Source: Emticicia sp. BO119
GTDB lineage: Bacteria > Bacteroidota > Bacteroidia > Cytophagales > Spirosomataceae
Assembly (NCBI RefSeq): GCF_013912375.1
Contig: NZ_JACETV010000001.1
Span: 434,001-498,000, forward strand
Direction of reading: 5' to 3'
DNA: 64,000 bases
Shown here: positions 33,790 to 43,069 of the stretch, in pieces
Position numbering within the stretch: position 1 is the first letter of the stretch
Layout of the letters: every line of letters begins with the position of its first letter
Notes under the pieces: generated by a model
Told to the model about the DNA's origin: nothing
What the model saw: only the letters and a program-made list of their open reading frames with translations
Database searches by the model: none
Made by a program: the position numbers and the translations under genes

Positions 33790-35769
33790 ATGAAAAATCA
33801 TTTCCCTTTTCCAGATAATGGACAATGCCGTGCGGTAGTAGAGCGTGTAACTCCTGAAATAGATGGAGGCCGGTTTGCCATTAAAGCCATAGTTGGCGAG
33901 AGTATTACTGTTGAAGCCGATATTCTTGTAGACGGCCATGATAAACTTTCTGCGCGTTTACTCTTCAAGCATGAAACCGACAAAGAATGGAGCGAAACAA
34001 TTATGCAATTGTATGATAATAATCGCTGGATCGGGCATTTTACTGTTGAAAAACAAGGCTTTTACATTTATTCAATTGAAGCCTGGGCCGACCATATTAC
34101 AAGCTGGATGCACGAAGTAGATGCAAAAGTACGTGATGGACAGCACTTGAACGTAGAGTTGATGCAGGGTGAATTGTTTTTGAATGATATGGCTAAAAAA
34201 GCTAAAGGTAATGATAAGAAAGCGATTCAGGAAGCCGCTAAGGCAATGAAGGGGGCTTATAGCAAAGGTGAGGAACGGTATGATGAAGCAATACAAATTG
34301 CTATGAGCCAGCAGATGTTAGATTGGGCCACCAAATATCCTGAGCGGCAAGAGGCGTTCAGATATAAGGAACTTAAAATCTATGTAGACAGAAAGAAAGC
34401 CGGGTTTTCATCATGGTATTCTATGTTTCCCCGCTCGGCTTCAAGAGAATATGGTAAACATGGAACATTCAGAGATGTTGAAAACCTTTTGCCCCGTATT
34501 GCTGAAATGGGTTTTGATGTATTGTATCTGCCACCAATTCACCCAATAGGTAAAACCCATAGAAAAGGAAAAAATAACTCAGTGACTTATGAAGAAGGCG
34601 AACCCGGGGTGCCTTATGGCATTGGGTCAGAAGAGGGTGGCCATGAGAGTATCCATGCTGAATTGGGTACAATAGAAGATTTTAAACATCTGATAGAAGC
34701 TTGCAAGAAGTTTGATATGGAGATTGCGATGGATCTGGCCATCCAATGCTCGCCGGACCATCCATGGGTAAAAAAACACCCTGACTGGTTTAAAATTCTG
34801 CCTGATGGGACTATTAAGTATGCGGAGAATCCACCAAAAAAATATCAGGACATTTATCCTGTTAGTTTTGAAACTGCCGATTGGAAGAATCTCTGGCAGG
34901 AACTAAAAAATCTGATTTATACCTGGGCAGAGTGGGGGGTAAGAATTATCAGGGTGGACAATCCGCACACCAAATCTTTCGGTTTCTGGGAATGGGTTAT
35001 TACTGAAACCAAGATTGATTATCCCGATATGATTTTCTTGTCAGAGGCCTTTACCAAACCCAAGGTAATGCAACAATTAGCAAAATTAGGTTATACACAA
35101 TCTTATACTTATTATGTCTGGCGTACTTTTAAAGATGAGATTATTCAGTATATGGAAGAGCTCACAAAAGGTGAAATGAAGTATTACTTCAGACCTAATT
35201 TCTGGCCTAATACCCATGATATTAATCCTTATATGTTGCAGAGCCGACATGAACCTTTGTTTTTAAGCAGGTATTTTATGGCCGCTACTTTGGTGAGTAA
35301 TTATGGTATTTTCGGGCCAACGTATGAATATCTCTACAATGAGCCTTATCCGAATAAAGAGGAGTATGGGTTTTCGGAGAAGTATGAGATAAAATGGTGG
35401 AACTGGGAGCACCGGAACAAACTGACTTATGTTATTACGCAAGTAAACCGAATCAGAAAAGAGAATACAGCTTTTCATTCGACGAACAATATTGATTTCT
35501 GTGAAATTTATAACGACCATTTGCTGGCTTATCTGAAAACTGCTTCTGATGGAAACAGAATTTTATGTATTGTTAATCTTGACGGCTATAATAAACAAAG
35601 TGGAATGGTAAAAGTGCCACTCTGGAAGATTCATAAGAACGATTGGGAAACCTATCGTGTACATGATCTGATAACCGGTGCTACTTTCAGCTGGCGGGGC
35701 GAATATAATTTTGTAGAATTAGACCCTTATATTCTACCTTTTCATTTGTTCAGGATAGAAGATATTTAA
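33790..35769 (+). CDS. glgE: Alpha-1,4-glucan:maltose-1-phosphate maltosyltransferase
   Basis: A GH13 subfamily 3 enzyme of 659 residues. The DUF3416-type N-terminal domain (about 10-120) is followed by a helical insert. The TIM barrel has YLPPIHPIGKTHRKGKNN (247-263), the region around RVDNPHTK with nucleophile Asp-390, and FLSEAF with general acid Glu-419. A beta-sandwich closes it (VELDPYILPFHLFRIE). It extends alpha-glucan from maltose-1-phosphate in the cytoplasm. No treS, mak or glgB gene lies beside it, although they are its usual partners. Repeat copy 3 begins 4 bp after the stop. Confidence 0.95.
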   Translation: MKNHFPFPDNGQCRAVVERVTPEIDGGRFAIKAIVGESITVEADILVDGHDKLSARLLFKHETDKEWSETIMQLYDNNRWIGHFTVEKQGFYIYSIEAWADHITSWMHEVDAKVRDGQHLNVELMQGELFLNDMAKKAKGNDKKAIQEAAKAMKGAYSKGEERYDEAIQIAMSQQMLDWATKYPERQEAFRYKELKIYVDRKKAGFSSWYSMFPRSASREYGKHGTFRDVENLLPRIAEMGFDVLYLPPIHPIGKTHRKGKNNSVTYEEGEPGVPYGIGSEEGGHESIHAELGTIEDFKHLIEACKKFDMEIAMDLAIQCSPDHPWVKKHPDWFKILPDGTIKYAENPPKKYQDIYPVSFETADWKNLWQELKNLIYTWAEWGVRIIRVDNPHTKSFGFWEWVITETKIDYPDMIFLSEAFTKPKVMQQLAKLGYTQSYTYYVWRTFKDEIIQYMEELTKGEMKYYFRPNFWPNTHDINPYMLQSRHEPLFLSRYFMAATLVSNYGIFGPTYEYLYNEPYPNKEEYGFSEKYEIKWWNWEHRNKLTYVITQVNRIRKENTAFHSTNNIDFCEIYNDHLLAYLKTASDGNRILCIVNLDGYNKQSGMVKVPLWKIHKNDWETYRVHDLITGATFSWRGEYNFVELDPYILPFHLFRIEDI

Positions 35770-35773
35770 GGGA

Positions 35774-35896
35774 GTCTTGAACTTTGATTTAGCTGATTAA
35801 CTGATTTTTATGATTATGACTAAATTGATTGAGATAACTATAGTCATCATTTTAATTTAGTGAAATCAAAAAATCAGTTAAATCAAAGTTCAAGGC
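35774..35896. repeat. Dispersed inverted repeat, copy 3
   Basis: Begins GTCTTGAACTTTGATTTAG and ends TTAAATCAAAGTTCAAGGC. The two halves are nearly fully complementary, so the whole element can fold as one long hairpin. It lies between glgE and the first DUF2157 gene. Confidence 0.85.
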
Positions 35897-35937
35897 CAAA
35901 TTCAGCTGACTAAAAAAGAAATAAAACAACCTATTTT

Positions 35938-36909
35938 ATGAACTACACCAAGCTATTGAAGACCTTAGTAAAAAAAGAGATTATTCCGGAAGAACAATCT
36001 GAGAAGATTGCTGCTTATGAACAAAGTAAACCTTTTTCGATACATTGGGAACTACGCACTTTGCTGTATGTGGGTATCACACTTCTGGGGTCAGGCTTGG
36101 GGGTGGTTATCTACGAGAATATAGATTCTATCGGACATAATGTTTTAATTGGTTTAATAGTAGCTGCTTTTTTAGGATGTCTGTATTATGCTTTTAAACA
36201 TCGGAAGCCTTTTACTTGGGAAGAAGTAATAGAAACTGAGAAGTTGGATGATTTTGCCCTCTTAGGTGCGTGTGTCATGTTCCTGACTTTAGAAGGTTAT
36301 CTGCAATACCAATACAATATTTTCGGTACTCGTTATGGCTTAGCTGCTTTTCTTCCTGCGGTGTTGTTTTTCTTTCTGGCTTATCGCTTAGATCACCGTG
36401 GGGTGCTTTCAATGGCTATAACAGCTTTTGGTTCGTGGGTAGGAGTAAATATTGCGCCGATAAAGCTCTGGCAGCAAAAAAACTTTTCGACGGCCGATAT
36501 TACGCATATTTCTATTTTATTAGGGGTGGTTTTAATAGTGATGGGCGGTGTAAGTGAGTATAAGAGCTGGAAGAAGCATTTTTCGTTCACTTATTTTCTT
36601 TTTGGATTTAATATTGCCTTTGTAGCAATCTTAGCCGGATTATTTCAGTTTGAGATGAAACTGATTTATCTATTAATTATGGCAGTGCTGAGTTATGGAA
36701 GTATCTGGTATGCACGTAAGACTCAATCTTATCTGTTTCTGCTGATGGGGGTCATTTACGGGTACATTGCCCTTACTTATTGGATTTTTCATTGGGAATA
36801 TACAAATGCAATGGATTTTACTCTTTATATGCTTTACTTTATGAGCTCAGCTGTAGGGGTAGTGTTTTTTCTGATTAATATCAAACAAATTATCGGACTA
36901 AAGAAATGA
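35938..36909 (+). CDS. DUF2157-family membrane protein
   Basis: 323 residues. A cytoplasmic N-terminal helix pair (TLVKKEIIPEEQSEKIAAYEQ) precedes about eight to ten membrane segments, starting LLYVGITLLGSGLGVVIYENI. This is the DUF2157 arrangement, of unknown function. Its last codons overlap the next gene by 4 bp (ATGA), so the two are translationally coupled and probably work together. No soluble or catalytic domain is present. Confidence 0.82.
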   Translation: MNYTKLLKTLVKKEIIPEEQSEKIAAYEQSKPFSIHWELRTLLYVGITLLGSGLGVVIYENIDSIGHNVLIGLIVAAFLGCLYYAFKHRKPFTWEEVIETEKLDDFALLGACVMFLTLEGYLQYQYNIFGTRYGLAAFLPAVLFFFLAYRLDHRGVLSMAITAFGSWVGVNIAPIKLWQQKNFSTADITHISILLGVVLIVMGGVSEYKSWKKHFSFTYFLFGFNIAFVAILAGLFQFEMKLIYLLIMAVLSYGSIWYARKTQSYLFLLMGVIYGYIALTYWIFHWEYTNAMDFTLYMLYFMSSAVGVVFFLINIKQIIGLKK

Positions 36910-38063
36910 AAAAAGCATATAATGAAATATGGGTTGATAATATTGATAATCAGGATCTGATTAAAGAATGGTATGAAGAGAAAGTTCTCAGTGAAGAACA
37001 ATATGAAGCAGCAAAAAAAATGTTTCCTGTTGAGTTTTATCAACCTAATATCTTTATAGAATTTGGCTTATTTATTTTTACAAATGTGGCTATCTCGTCA
37101 ACTTTTGGTTTTTCTTCAGTTATGCTGTTTTCCTCCCTGATGGATTCAAATATTGGTTTAGCGGTTGTTTGCTTAGCCAACGGCGTTGGGATCCTCTTCG
37201 TTTTAGAGTACTTCATTAAAAATCGAAAACTGTATCGCTCAGGTGCTGACAATGCCTTGATGTATGTTGCCATAGGATCATTTCTGTCAGCAATTTTTGC
37301 TATTACTAACTTTCATTGGTCGTTATATTCCTATTATTTTTTATCCTTGCTTGTTTTTATCCCTTTTTTATTACGCTATGGCGACCCATTTGTGGCCATT
37401 GCTGTTTTTTTAGTCTGGATATGTTTCTGGTTTACATTTACTATAGAGTGGCCAATCGGTAAAATGGTTGTGCCTTTTGTTATAATGACAGCTTCAGTTA
37501 TCAGTTTTTTGTTTATAGGATGGTGGAAGAAAAGGGATAGTTCGGCTTATTATACCGATGCACAGATATGTATAGAAACAGGTAGCCTGATAACCTTTTA
37601 CTTGGGGGGCAATTATATGGTAGTGCGAGAAGGCAATGCTATGTTGAATGGTCTTACAGACTCAACTCAAATCTCGTTTGCCCCTCTTTTTTATATATTC
37701 ACAGCGGTTATTCCATTTCTTTATCTATTCTTTGGGCTTAAAAGGCAGGATAGAAAGATGGTGATGGTTGGGATAGCATCCTTTGCTTTCTCTATTTTTA
37801 CTTATCGGTTTTATTTTTCAATCATGCCTCTTGAATGGGCTTTAACTTTAGGTGGAGCAGCTTTGATAGGCCTTTCTGTATGGGGAATATGGTTTTTCCG
37901 TACTCCTAAATGGGGTTTGGCCTACCGACAAACACAAGCCAGTAAGTATCGTGATTTTGAGGCGTTTTTAGTAAGTCAGGCATTAACTCCACATGGACAA
38001 AGTGGAAAAATGAAATTTGGCGAAGGGGATTTTGGAGGAGGGGGAGCAGGGGATAAATATTGA
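36906..38063 (+). CDS. Multi-pass membrane protein paired with DUF2157 protein
   Basis: 385 residues. As in the upstream protein, the N-terminus has a short helical region (IKEWYEEKVLSEEQYEAAKKMF) before about ten membrane segments; the two are distant relatives, with this one less typical of DUF2157. The C-terminus ends in a Gly/Phe-rich tail (FGEGDFGGGGAGDKY). It is coupled to the upstream gene by a 4-bp overlap. Function unknown. Repeat copy 4 starts 4 bp after the stop codon. Confidence 0.75.
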   Translation: MKKAYNEIWVDNIDNQDLIKEWYEEKVLSEEQYEAAKKMFPVEFYQPNIFIEFGLFIFTNVAISSTFGFSSVMLFSSLMDSNIGLAVVCLANGVGILFVLEYFIKNRKLYRSGADNALMYVAIGSFLSAIFAITNFHWSLYSYYFLSLLVFIPFLLRYGDPFVAIAVFLVWICFWFTFTIEWPIGKMVVPFVIMTASVISFLFIGWWKKRDSSAYYTDAQICIETGSLITFYLGGNYMVVREGNAMLNGLTDSTQISFAPLFYIFTAVIPFLYLFFGLKRQDRKMVMVGIASFAFSIFTYRFYFSIMPLEWALTLGGAALIGLSVWGIWFFRTPKWGLAYRQTQASKYRDFEAFLVSQALTPHGQSGKMKFGEGDFGGGGAGDKY

Positions 38064-38067
38064 ATTT

Positions 38068-38181
38068 TCTTGAGCTCTGATTTTATGATTATACTGAAAT
38101 ATCTTAAAAAATTGGAATGTATATTATCTGTTTTATTAAACTCAGATGAATTATTTAATCAGGTAAATCAGAGTTCAAGAC
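38068..38181. repeat. Dispersed inverted repeat, copy 4
   Basis: Begins TCTTGAGCTCTGATTTT and ends AAATCAGAGTTCAAGAC. Its right end overlaps the 3' end of the FAN1-like gene and encodes that protein's last residues (LNSDLPD and stop). Confidence 0.8.
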
Positions 38182-39903
38182 TAAACTATTCAAGTCTGTT
38201 TCAGATTTTTCCCAATAGACCCTTAAAACCTTGGAATTTACGCCTACTTCTTTGAAAAACTGTAACCAGAATAACTGTTGATTTGAAAGGTTATCGGTTG
38301 GAGATTTTACTTCAATAAAGCAATAATCGTTATCATCCCACATGAAAAGGTCAGGGAAACCGCGTAGGTTTTCGACCAGGTTTTTCGACATTTCATGCAG
38401 AATCTTCTTTAGTGATTCAAAATTAATTACCTCTACCGCTTTTCTTACAATTACCCACATTTCTTCTAACCAGGGCACAAAAGGGTTGGCAATGCCGAAT
38501 TTTGATTCGTATCGCTCGCCCATATAAGCTAATAGTGTCTGGATATTATCGAAACTTTCTAAATGACTAATGATTAAATCCTGTCGTTTTTCATAAAAAT
38601 CGGGTAAATATAAATCCGAAGGTCGACGTTGGAAAGGGTGGTGAAAAGCCACAAGGCTTGGGTCAAAGACAATATCCCAGAATATTAATCCGAAAATTGC
38701 CCGCCAGGTATGATTTTCAGAGAAAATTGCCATTTTTCCCTGATTAATATAATAATCGGCAACACCCATTTCAACCTGATGTCTAAATTCTTCAGAAATC
38801 GTAATAGACTCAGATTGGTGTAACCAGGAAGTTGTACTTTTTTTATGTACTCGTTTTTTACTATTAATCTGATTGATGAAATCGGTGGCGTAAAACTTCT
38901 CATCAGCATTTTTTGGAAATTCTATCATTAACTGGCAAAGTGAAATGGCTTCGTCGACGTGCCCTAATTTTTGCAGGGTTCGTACCTGTCTTTCTCTTGA
39001 TGGAACTTGCTCTGTGAGCCGGAAAGTATTCAGGGCTTCATCATACAGTTTGTTTTTCTCTAAAAATGTTCCGACTTTCAGTATGAGCCTTTCATAAGCA
39101 GGTTTAGCTATTTCGCTTAGATCAGTAACTGAGTCTGTGAAATTCATGAACCAGTCATAGACTTCAAGTGGTGGAGTACTATCTTTTAATTGAGAAAAAA
39201 GGTCGTTCTGGTCGGTAATTAACCATTTGTCTTCGGCATCTTTTCGGGTATTGAATCGGGCAACTAATTTATCGTCATCATGGCTTTCGTATTGTACAAG
39301 GCCTAAGTCTCTTACCACAAACTCGGTCATATCAAGGTATCGATTACCGAAGAAAAGAAACTTCATAAAAGTTACTTCAAACTCAAAGCAAACCTTAATA
39401 ACCGGCTCTAAATCCTGAATTGCTTCAACGATTTCTTCAAAGCTAAAGGCTTTCAGTAGTGTTTCTACCAGTTCATCTTTCTTAAGTTTTTTGTAGGAGA
39501 TCCTGTCTGCTTTAGGTGTGTTTTCTTGTGTGGCAGCCACTATTCTTGTAAACCGCGTGGCTAATTCATCTTTACCAAAAATACCTAATAGTTCTTTACT
39601 AAAGGTTTCGTGCTTTTCGGCATTTACCTGTTCTATAAATTCCCTTTCGAGCAACTCCTTCAATAACGCTGGAATATCTGTCAGTTCAGCATATGCAAGT
39701 TTATTAGTTTTGAAGAATAACCCTCTACGGTTGCTGAAGCGGATAAATAAACATTGAGCATCTTCGCTCAGACAGTAATATTTCCTTAAGAACCGCCATT
39801 CGTTTTCATTAAGGATATGCCGATACTTTTCCTGGACAAAATCCAGTAGATAATTAAAGTATTCGAGGTAATATTTTGGAGGAAGCTCGTTTTGCTCTGC
39901 CAT
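38155..39903 (-). CDS. FAN1-like VRR-NUC nuclease
   Basis: 582 residues. The N-terminal part has an SAP/SAP-like winged region (FLRKYYCLSEDAQCLFIRFSNRRG) and a helical TPR-like middle (ALNTFRLTEQVPSRERQVRTLQKLG). The C-terminal VRR-NUC domain carries GFPDLFMW (Asp-518) and FIEVKSPTDNLSNQQLFWL (Glu-531, Lys-533). This layout matches FAN1, a structure-specific 5' exonuclease that works on DNA interstrand crosslinks in eukaryotes and some bacteria. It stands alone on this strand, after the MBL gene. The last seven codons and the stop lie in a dispersed repeat, so the original C-terminus may have been a little different. Confidence 0.85.
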   Translation of the reverse strand: MAEQNELPPKYYLEYFNYLLDFVQEKYRHILNENEWRFLRKYYCLSEDAQCLFIRFSNRRGLFFKTNKLAYAELTDIPALLKELLEREFIEQVNAEKHETFSKELLGIFGKDELATRFTRIVAATQENTPKADRISYKKLKKDELVETLLKAFSFEEIVEAIQDLEPVIKVCFEFEVTFMKFLFFGNRYLDMTEFVVRDLGLVQYESHDDDKLVARFNTRKDAEDKWLITDQNDLFSQLKDSTPPLEVYDWFMNFTDSVTDLSEIAKPAYERLILKVGTFLEKNKLYDEALNTFRLTEQVPSRERQVRTLQKLGHVDEAISLCQLMIEFPKNADEKFYATDFINQINSKKRVHKKSTTSWLHQSESITISEEFRHQVEMGVADYYINQGKMAIFSENHTWRAIFGLIFWDIVFDPSLVAFHHPFQRRPSDLYLPDFYEKRQDLIISHLESFDNIQTLLAYMGERYESKFGIANPFVPWLEEMWVIVRKAVEVINFESLKKILHEMSKNLVENLRGFPDLFMWDDNDYCFIEVKSPTDNLSNQQLFWLQFFKEVGVNSKVLRVYWEKSETDLNSLVLNSDLPD

Positions 39904-39927
39904 ATTGATAAAAACAAGAATTTCTTA

Positions 39928-40710
39928 TCAAGGGTTCGGTAAGCGGATTTTTAAACCATCGTATGCAAGCCTGATATTATCAGGGAGTGTCTTGTCAACT
40001 TCAGTATGAAGACCCATTTTATGGCTGATATGGGTAAAATAAGTAAGAGGAGCATTTATTTTTTGCGCAACTTCTACAGCCTGACTTAAATTAAAGTGAG
40101 AAATGTGAGGCTCATGTTGTAGCGCTCCTAAGACCAATACCTCAGTACCGTAGATTTTTTCCATTTCTTTTTCGGAAATGAAATTAACATCGGTAATATA
40201 GGTGAATCCACCGACACGAAAACCCAAGACTGGTAAACGATGGTGAAGAACCTGGATAGGAGTAAATTCTACTCCTTCAATATAGATAGGTTTTGCGCCA
40301 TCAAATGCAATTTCCTGTAGATTTAAAAGAGGTACACCCGGATACTTTATATCTTCGAAAGCATAAGCAAACTCTTTCTTGAGTTGGTTTAATACACGAG
40401 GATGACCGTAAAGATTGAGGTGGCGGATACCATTTAGATAATTATACGGGCGAACATCGTCGAGGCCTGCGGTATGATCTTTATGTTCGTGCGTATAAAT
40501 GATGGCATCAAGCTGAGCGATTCTTTCTCTTAAAGCCTGCTGCCGGAAGTCGGGGCCTGTATCAATAACAAAACTCTTGCCATTCACTTCTATCCAGACA
40601 GATACTCGCAGACGCTTGTCTCTGAAATCTAATGAATTGCAGACTTCGCATCTGCAAGTAAGTACGGGAACACCCGCCGAGGTACCTGTTCCGAGAAAAG
40701 TTACTTGCAT
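39928..40710 (-). CDS. MBL-fold metallohydrolase
   Basis: From MQVTFLGTGTSAGVPV the protein has 260 residues; the frame is open seven codons further upstream. Visible are two Cys pairs (CRCEVC), the metal-binding YTHEHKDHTAGLDD, HHRLPVLGFRV and a final THISHKMG. This is the PhnP-like/RNase Z-like group of metallo-beta-lactamase-fold phosphodiesterases. Cytoplasmic; the substrate may be a cyclic phosphate or a nucleic acid, but is not proven. It lies 24 bp after the start of the downstream FAN1-like gene, so the two are probably co-transcribed. Confidence 0.88.
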   Translation of the reverse strand: MQVTFLGTGTSAGVPVLTCRCEVCNSLDFRDKRLRVSVWIEVNGKSFVIDTGPDFRQQALRERIAQLDAIIYTHEHKDHTAGLDDVRPYNYLNGIRHLNLYGHPRVLNQLKKEFAYAFEDIKYPGVPLLNLQEIAFDGAKPIYIEGVEFTPIQVLHHRLPVLGFRVGGFTYITDVNFISEKEMEKIYGTEVLVLGALQHEPHISHFNLSQAVEVAQKINAPLTYFTHISHKMGLHTEVDKTLPDNIRLAYDGLKIRLPNP

Positions 40711-40772
40711 ACTGAAGGTAACGGTAGGCAACCTGCAAAGATTGCCACCGGATTATTAAATTCTCTGATTAA

Positions 40773-41141
40773 CTACTCTGTTAAACTCTTTACTACTGTT
40801 ACCAGTTTATCAAAATTCAACGGTTTCATTAATGCATCGTTGAATCCTGCATTTTTGAAATCGTCTTCAGAATAGTTTTTGGCATTTCCGGTTATAGCCA
40901 CAGCCGGAACGTTTGCTTTTTTCTTATCGCCCAACTCACGAATAGCTTTGATACACTCCATACCGTCCATAATTGGCATATTTATGTCGAGAAGCAGAAT
41001 GTCAAAGTCTTCTTTTTCAAGTAGTTGCATTACTTGTTCCCCGTTTTTTACAGCGGTGATTTCAAAATTCTGGAACTCCAAAATTTTCTTTGCTAAGTTC
41101 TGAATTACTGAACTGTCTTCGGCAATCAATACTCGTTTCAT
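40773..41141 (-). CDS. Single-domain (CheY-like) response regulator
   Basis: About 122 residues from MKRVLIAEDSSVIQ; an ATG 9 bp upstream is the alternative. It is a lone receiver domain with acidic pocket ED, phospho-acceptor Asp in ILLLDINMPIMDG, Thr in AVAITGNAK and Lys in DALMKPLNF. No output domain or cognate kinase is adjacent. Such proteins pass phosphate within a relay or bind a partner directly. A second single-domain regulator is at 50860. Confidence 0.9.
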   Translation of the reverse strand: MKRVLIAEDSSVIQNLAKKILEFQNFEITAVKNGEQVMQLLEKEDFDILLLDINMPIMDGMECIKAIRELGDKKKANVPAVAITGNAKNYSEDDFKNAGFNDALMKPLNFDKLVTVVKSLTE

Positions 41142-41247
41142 TAAAGGCATATATTTTTTTAAAGTTTGGACTCTGCTATTTTGATGTAAAGATAAGGAAA
41201 GAAGAATTTTAACAAAATCAAATTTTATTAAAGCCTGATAAAATATG

Positions 41248-41255
41248 TATTTTTG
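41248..41255 (+). promoter_or_regulatory. Bacteroidota-type -7 element upstream of lpxH
   Basis: TATTTTTG matches TAnnTTTG. It lies 160 bp before the lpxH start, so the leader would be long; a nearer promoter is not excluded. Confidence 0.3.
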
Positions 41256-41414
41256 CAGTAATATAGTTAATAAACTGTTATCGAGTATGTTTAAAAACTA
41301 TAATTCGACCTAAAAGAACCTTTATAAGGTATTCGTTTGGGCATTAAATAGTCTGTCTGTTTTGGTCAGAATAATAAAATTTAAATATACTTTTATTACA
41401 TTAAAGATATAGAT

Positions 41415-42185
41415 TTGAGCCGACACTTATTGCCCGGGAAGAAGATTTATTTTGCTTCTGATTTTCATTTAGGGGCACCAACGCATTTAGAAAGCCTTAA
41501 TCGTGAAAAACGAATTGTAGCCTGGCTTGACGCTATTAAGCAGGATGCTGAAATTATTTTTCTGGTGGGAGATTTGTTTGATTTCTGGTTTGAGTATAAA
41601 CGGGTGGTACCTAAAGGCTTTGTACGCTTTATGGGTAAATTAGGAGAACTGTCTGATTCAGGTATCGAAATTATAGTTTTTTTGGGAAACAGAGATATGT
41701 GGATGACTGATTATTTTGAAACAGAGCTAAACATTAAGACTATACGTAGACCCCGGAGTTATACTTTTAATGATAAAAAATTTTATGTAGGCCATGGGGA
41801 TGGGTTGGGAAAGGGTGATTATGGCTATAAATTTTTACAGGTAGTTTTTGAAGGAAAACTCCCCAGGTTTTTGTTCAACAGAGTCATGCATCCGAATTTA
41901 GGAATGTTTCTGGGGGGAGTCTGGTCCAAATTAAGCTGGCGGAAAAAAAGAACTGCTGAGCAATACCTGGGCGATGAAAAGGAGTTTTTAGTTGGCTATG
42001 CCAAAGAAATAGAAGCCAAAGAACACCACGACTATTATATTTTTGGTCATAGACATACCAAGGTTGATATACCGATTTCTCCAACCGCCCGATACATTAA
42101 CCTCGGTGATTGGATATGGTATGATAGTTATGCCGTTTTTGATGGTAACGATGTTGTACTAAAGTCGCTGAAATTTAATGAGTAG
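41415..42185 (+). CDS. lpxH: UDP-2,3-diacylglucosamine diphosphatase
   Basis: A calcineurin-like phosphoesterase of 256 residues with all metal motifs: FASDFHLG, VGDLFDFW, LGNRDMWM, YVGHGDGL and IFGHRHTK. The GNRD form is typical of LpxH. It removes UMP from UDP-diacylglucosamine to give lipid X in lipid A synthesis, at the inner face of the inner membrane. The start is a TTG (SRHLLPGKKIYFASDF), with no ATG nearby in frame. It is monocistronic and followed by a hairpin. Confidence 0.93.
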   Translation: MSRHLLPGKKIYFASDFHLGAPTHLESLNREKRIVAWLDAIKQDAEIIFLVGDLFDFWFEYKRVVPKGFVRFMGKLGELSDSGIEIIVFLGNRDMWMTDYFETELNIKTIRRPRSYTFNDKKFYVGHGDGLGKGDYGYKFLQVVFEGKLPRFLFNRVMHPNLGMFLGGVWSKLSWRKKRTAEQYLGDEKEFLVGYAKEIEAKEHHDYYIFGHRHTKVDIPISPTARYINLGDWIWYDSYAVFDGNDVVLKSLKFNE

Positions 42186-42245
42186 CATACCATGAATGGA
42201 TACAGAGAACAACTTATTGAAGCACTGTTCATTTTGTGGTATGCT
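42184..42245. terminator. Hairpin between lpxH and the capsule phosphatase gene
   Basis: AGCATACCA pairs with TGGTATGCT (9 bp) at the base of a long imperfect hairpin between convergent genes. No long T run follows, so termination is likely but not certain. Confidence 0.45.
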
Positions 42246-42274
42246 TGTGAAACCGTATTACTATTTATAAGGTA

Positions 42275-43069
42275 TCAGATTCGTGAGTATATTTTTGCCG
42301 ACCAATATTGTGCCTGAGCCTGTATTAGTGTATTGTTCAATACATTTTCTTTGGCTGCATATTGGAAATAGGGCAATTCAAAAGCAGACTTAATACTTTT
42401 CAGTTGGCTTTCGTTATGGCAATTCGTGCCAAAAAAAGCTACCATATTTTTCTTTACCAATATTTCGGCCGTTTCTTGTGCCTGTTTAGAATAATATCCG
42501 GTCAGGGATCCGATATTTACCTGAAAGAGAATTCCATTGAATAATAATCGGGTAAGGGTATCCATATTATTCAGAGAAATATAACGCTCAGGGTGCGCTA
42601 ATACAGGGATGTATCCGGCCTGCTGAATTCTACGTGCCGATTCAATCAAATATGATGGTTTTGTAATAAATGAGGCTTCGAAAAGGAGATACTTCTTCTG
42701 ATTCCCGAAAGTTAACACTTCTCCACGTTCGATGGATCTGAACAAGTTATCTTCTAAATAATACTCTGCCGAAGCTTCTAATTCAACAGGGATATTATAT
42801 CGTTTCAGAATGCCTTTCAGAAGCTGTAAAGATTGTAGAATTTCTTCGTATGAGTTGTTATAAAAACCACTCATTACATGAGGTGTAGCAATAATCTTCT
42901 TGTATCCTAAGGTCTGAAGACCTTTGATGATAGCAATGCTTTGCTCAACGTTTGCTGCTCCGTCATCTAAGTGTGGAAGAATATGAGCATGAACGTCGAC
43001 AGTCAGTGGGTGTTGGGTAAAAGCACTATTTTTACCTGATAGAGGTTTCTTGAACAATGTTTCAAACAT
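42275..43069 (-). CDS. CpsB/CapC-type tyrosine-protein phosphatase (PHP domain)
   Basis: 264 residues of a PHP-domain phosphatase. DVHAHILPHLDDGAANVEQS holds the first metal ligands, then ATPHVMSGFYNN, LLFEASFI, and LAHPERYISL near the C-terminal third. FFGTNCHN closes the metal centre. CpsB/YwqE enzymes dephosphorylate the tyrosine kinases that control capsule or exopolysaccharide export, in the cytoplasm. No kinase gene (wzc/capB) is next to it in the window. It lies 3' of rfbC on the same strand with a spacer of about 215 bp. Confidence 0.88.
   Translation of the reverse strand: MFETLFKKPLSGKNSAFTQHPLTVDVHAHILPHLDDGAANVEQSIAIIKGLQTLGYKKIIATPHVMSGFYNNSYEEILQSLQLLKGILKRYNIPVELEASAEYYLEDNLFRSIERGEVLTFGNQKKYLLFEASFITKPSYLIESARRIQQAGYIPVLAHPERYISLNNMDTLTRLLFNGILFQVNIGSLTGYYSKQAQETAEILVKKNMVAFFGTNCHNESQLKSIKSAFELPYFQYAAKENVLNNTLIQAQAQYWSAKIYSRI

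Noticed and set aside
33622-33939. 105-residue minus-strand frame over the start of glgE
   Set aside because: It overlaps the well-supported glgE coding sequence and has no domain.
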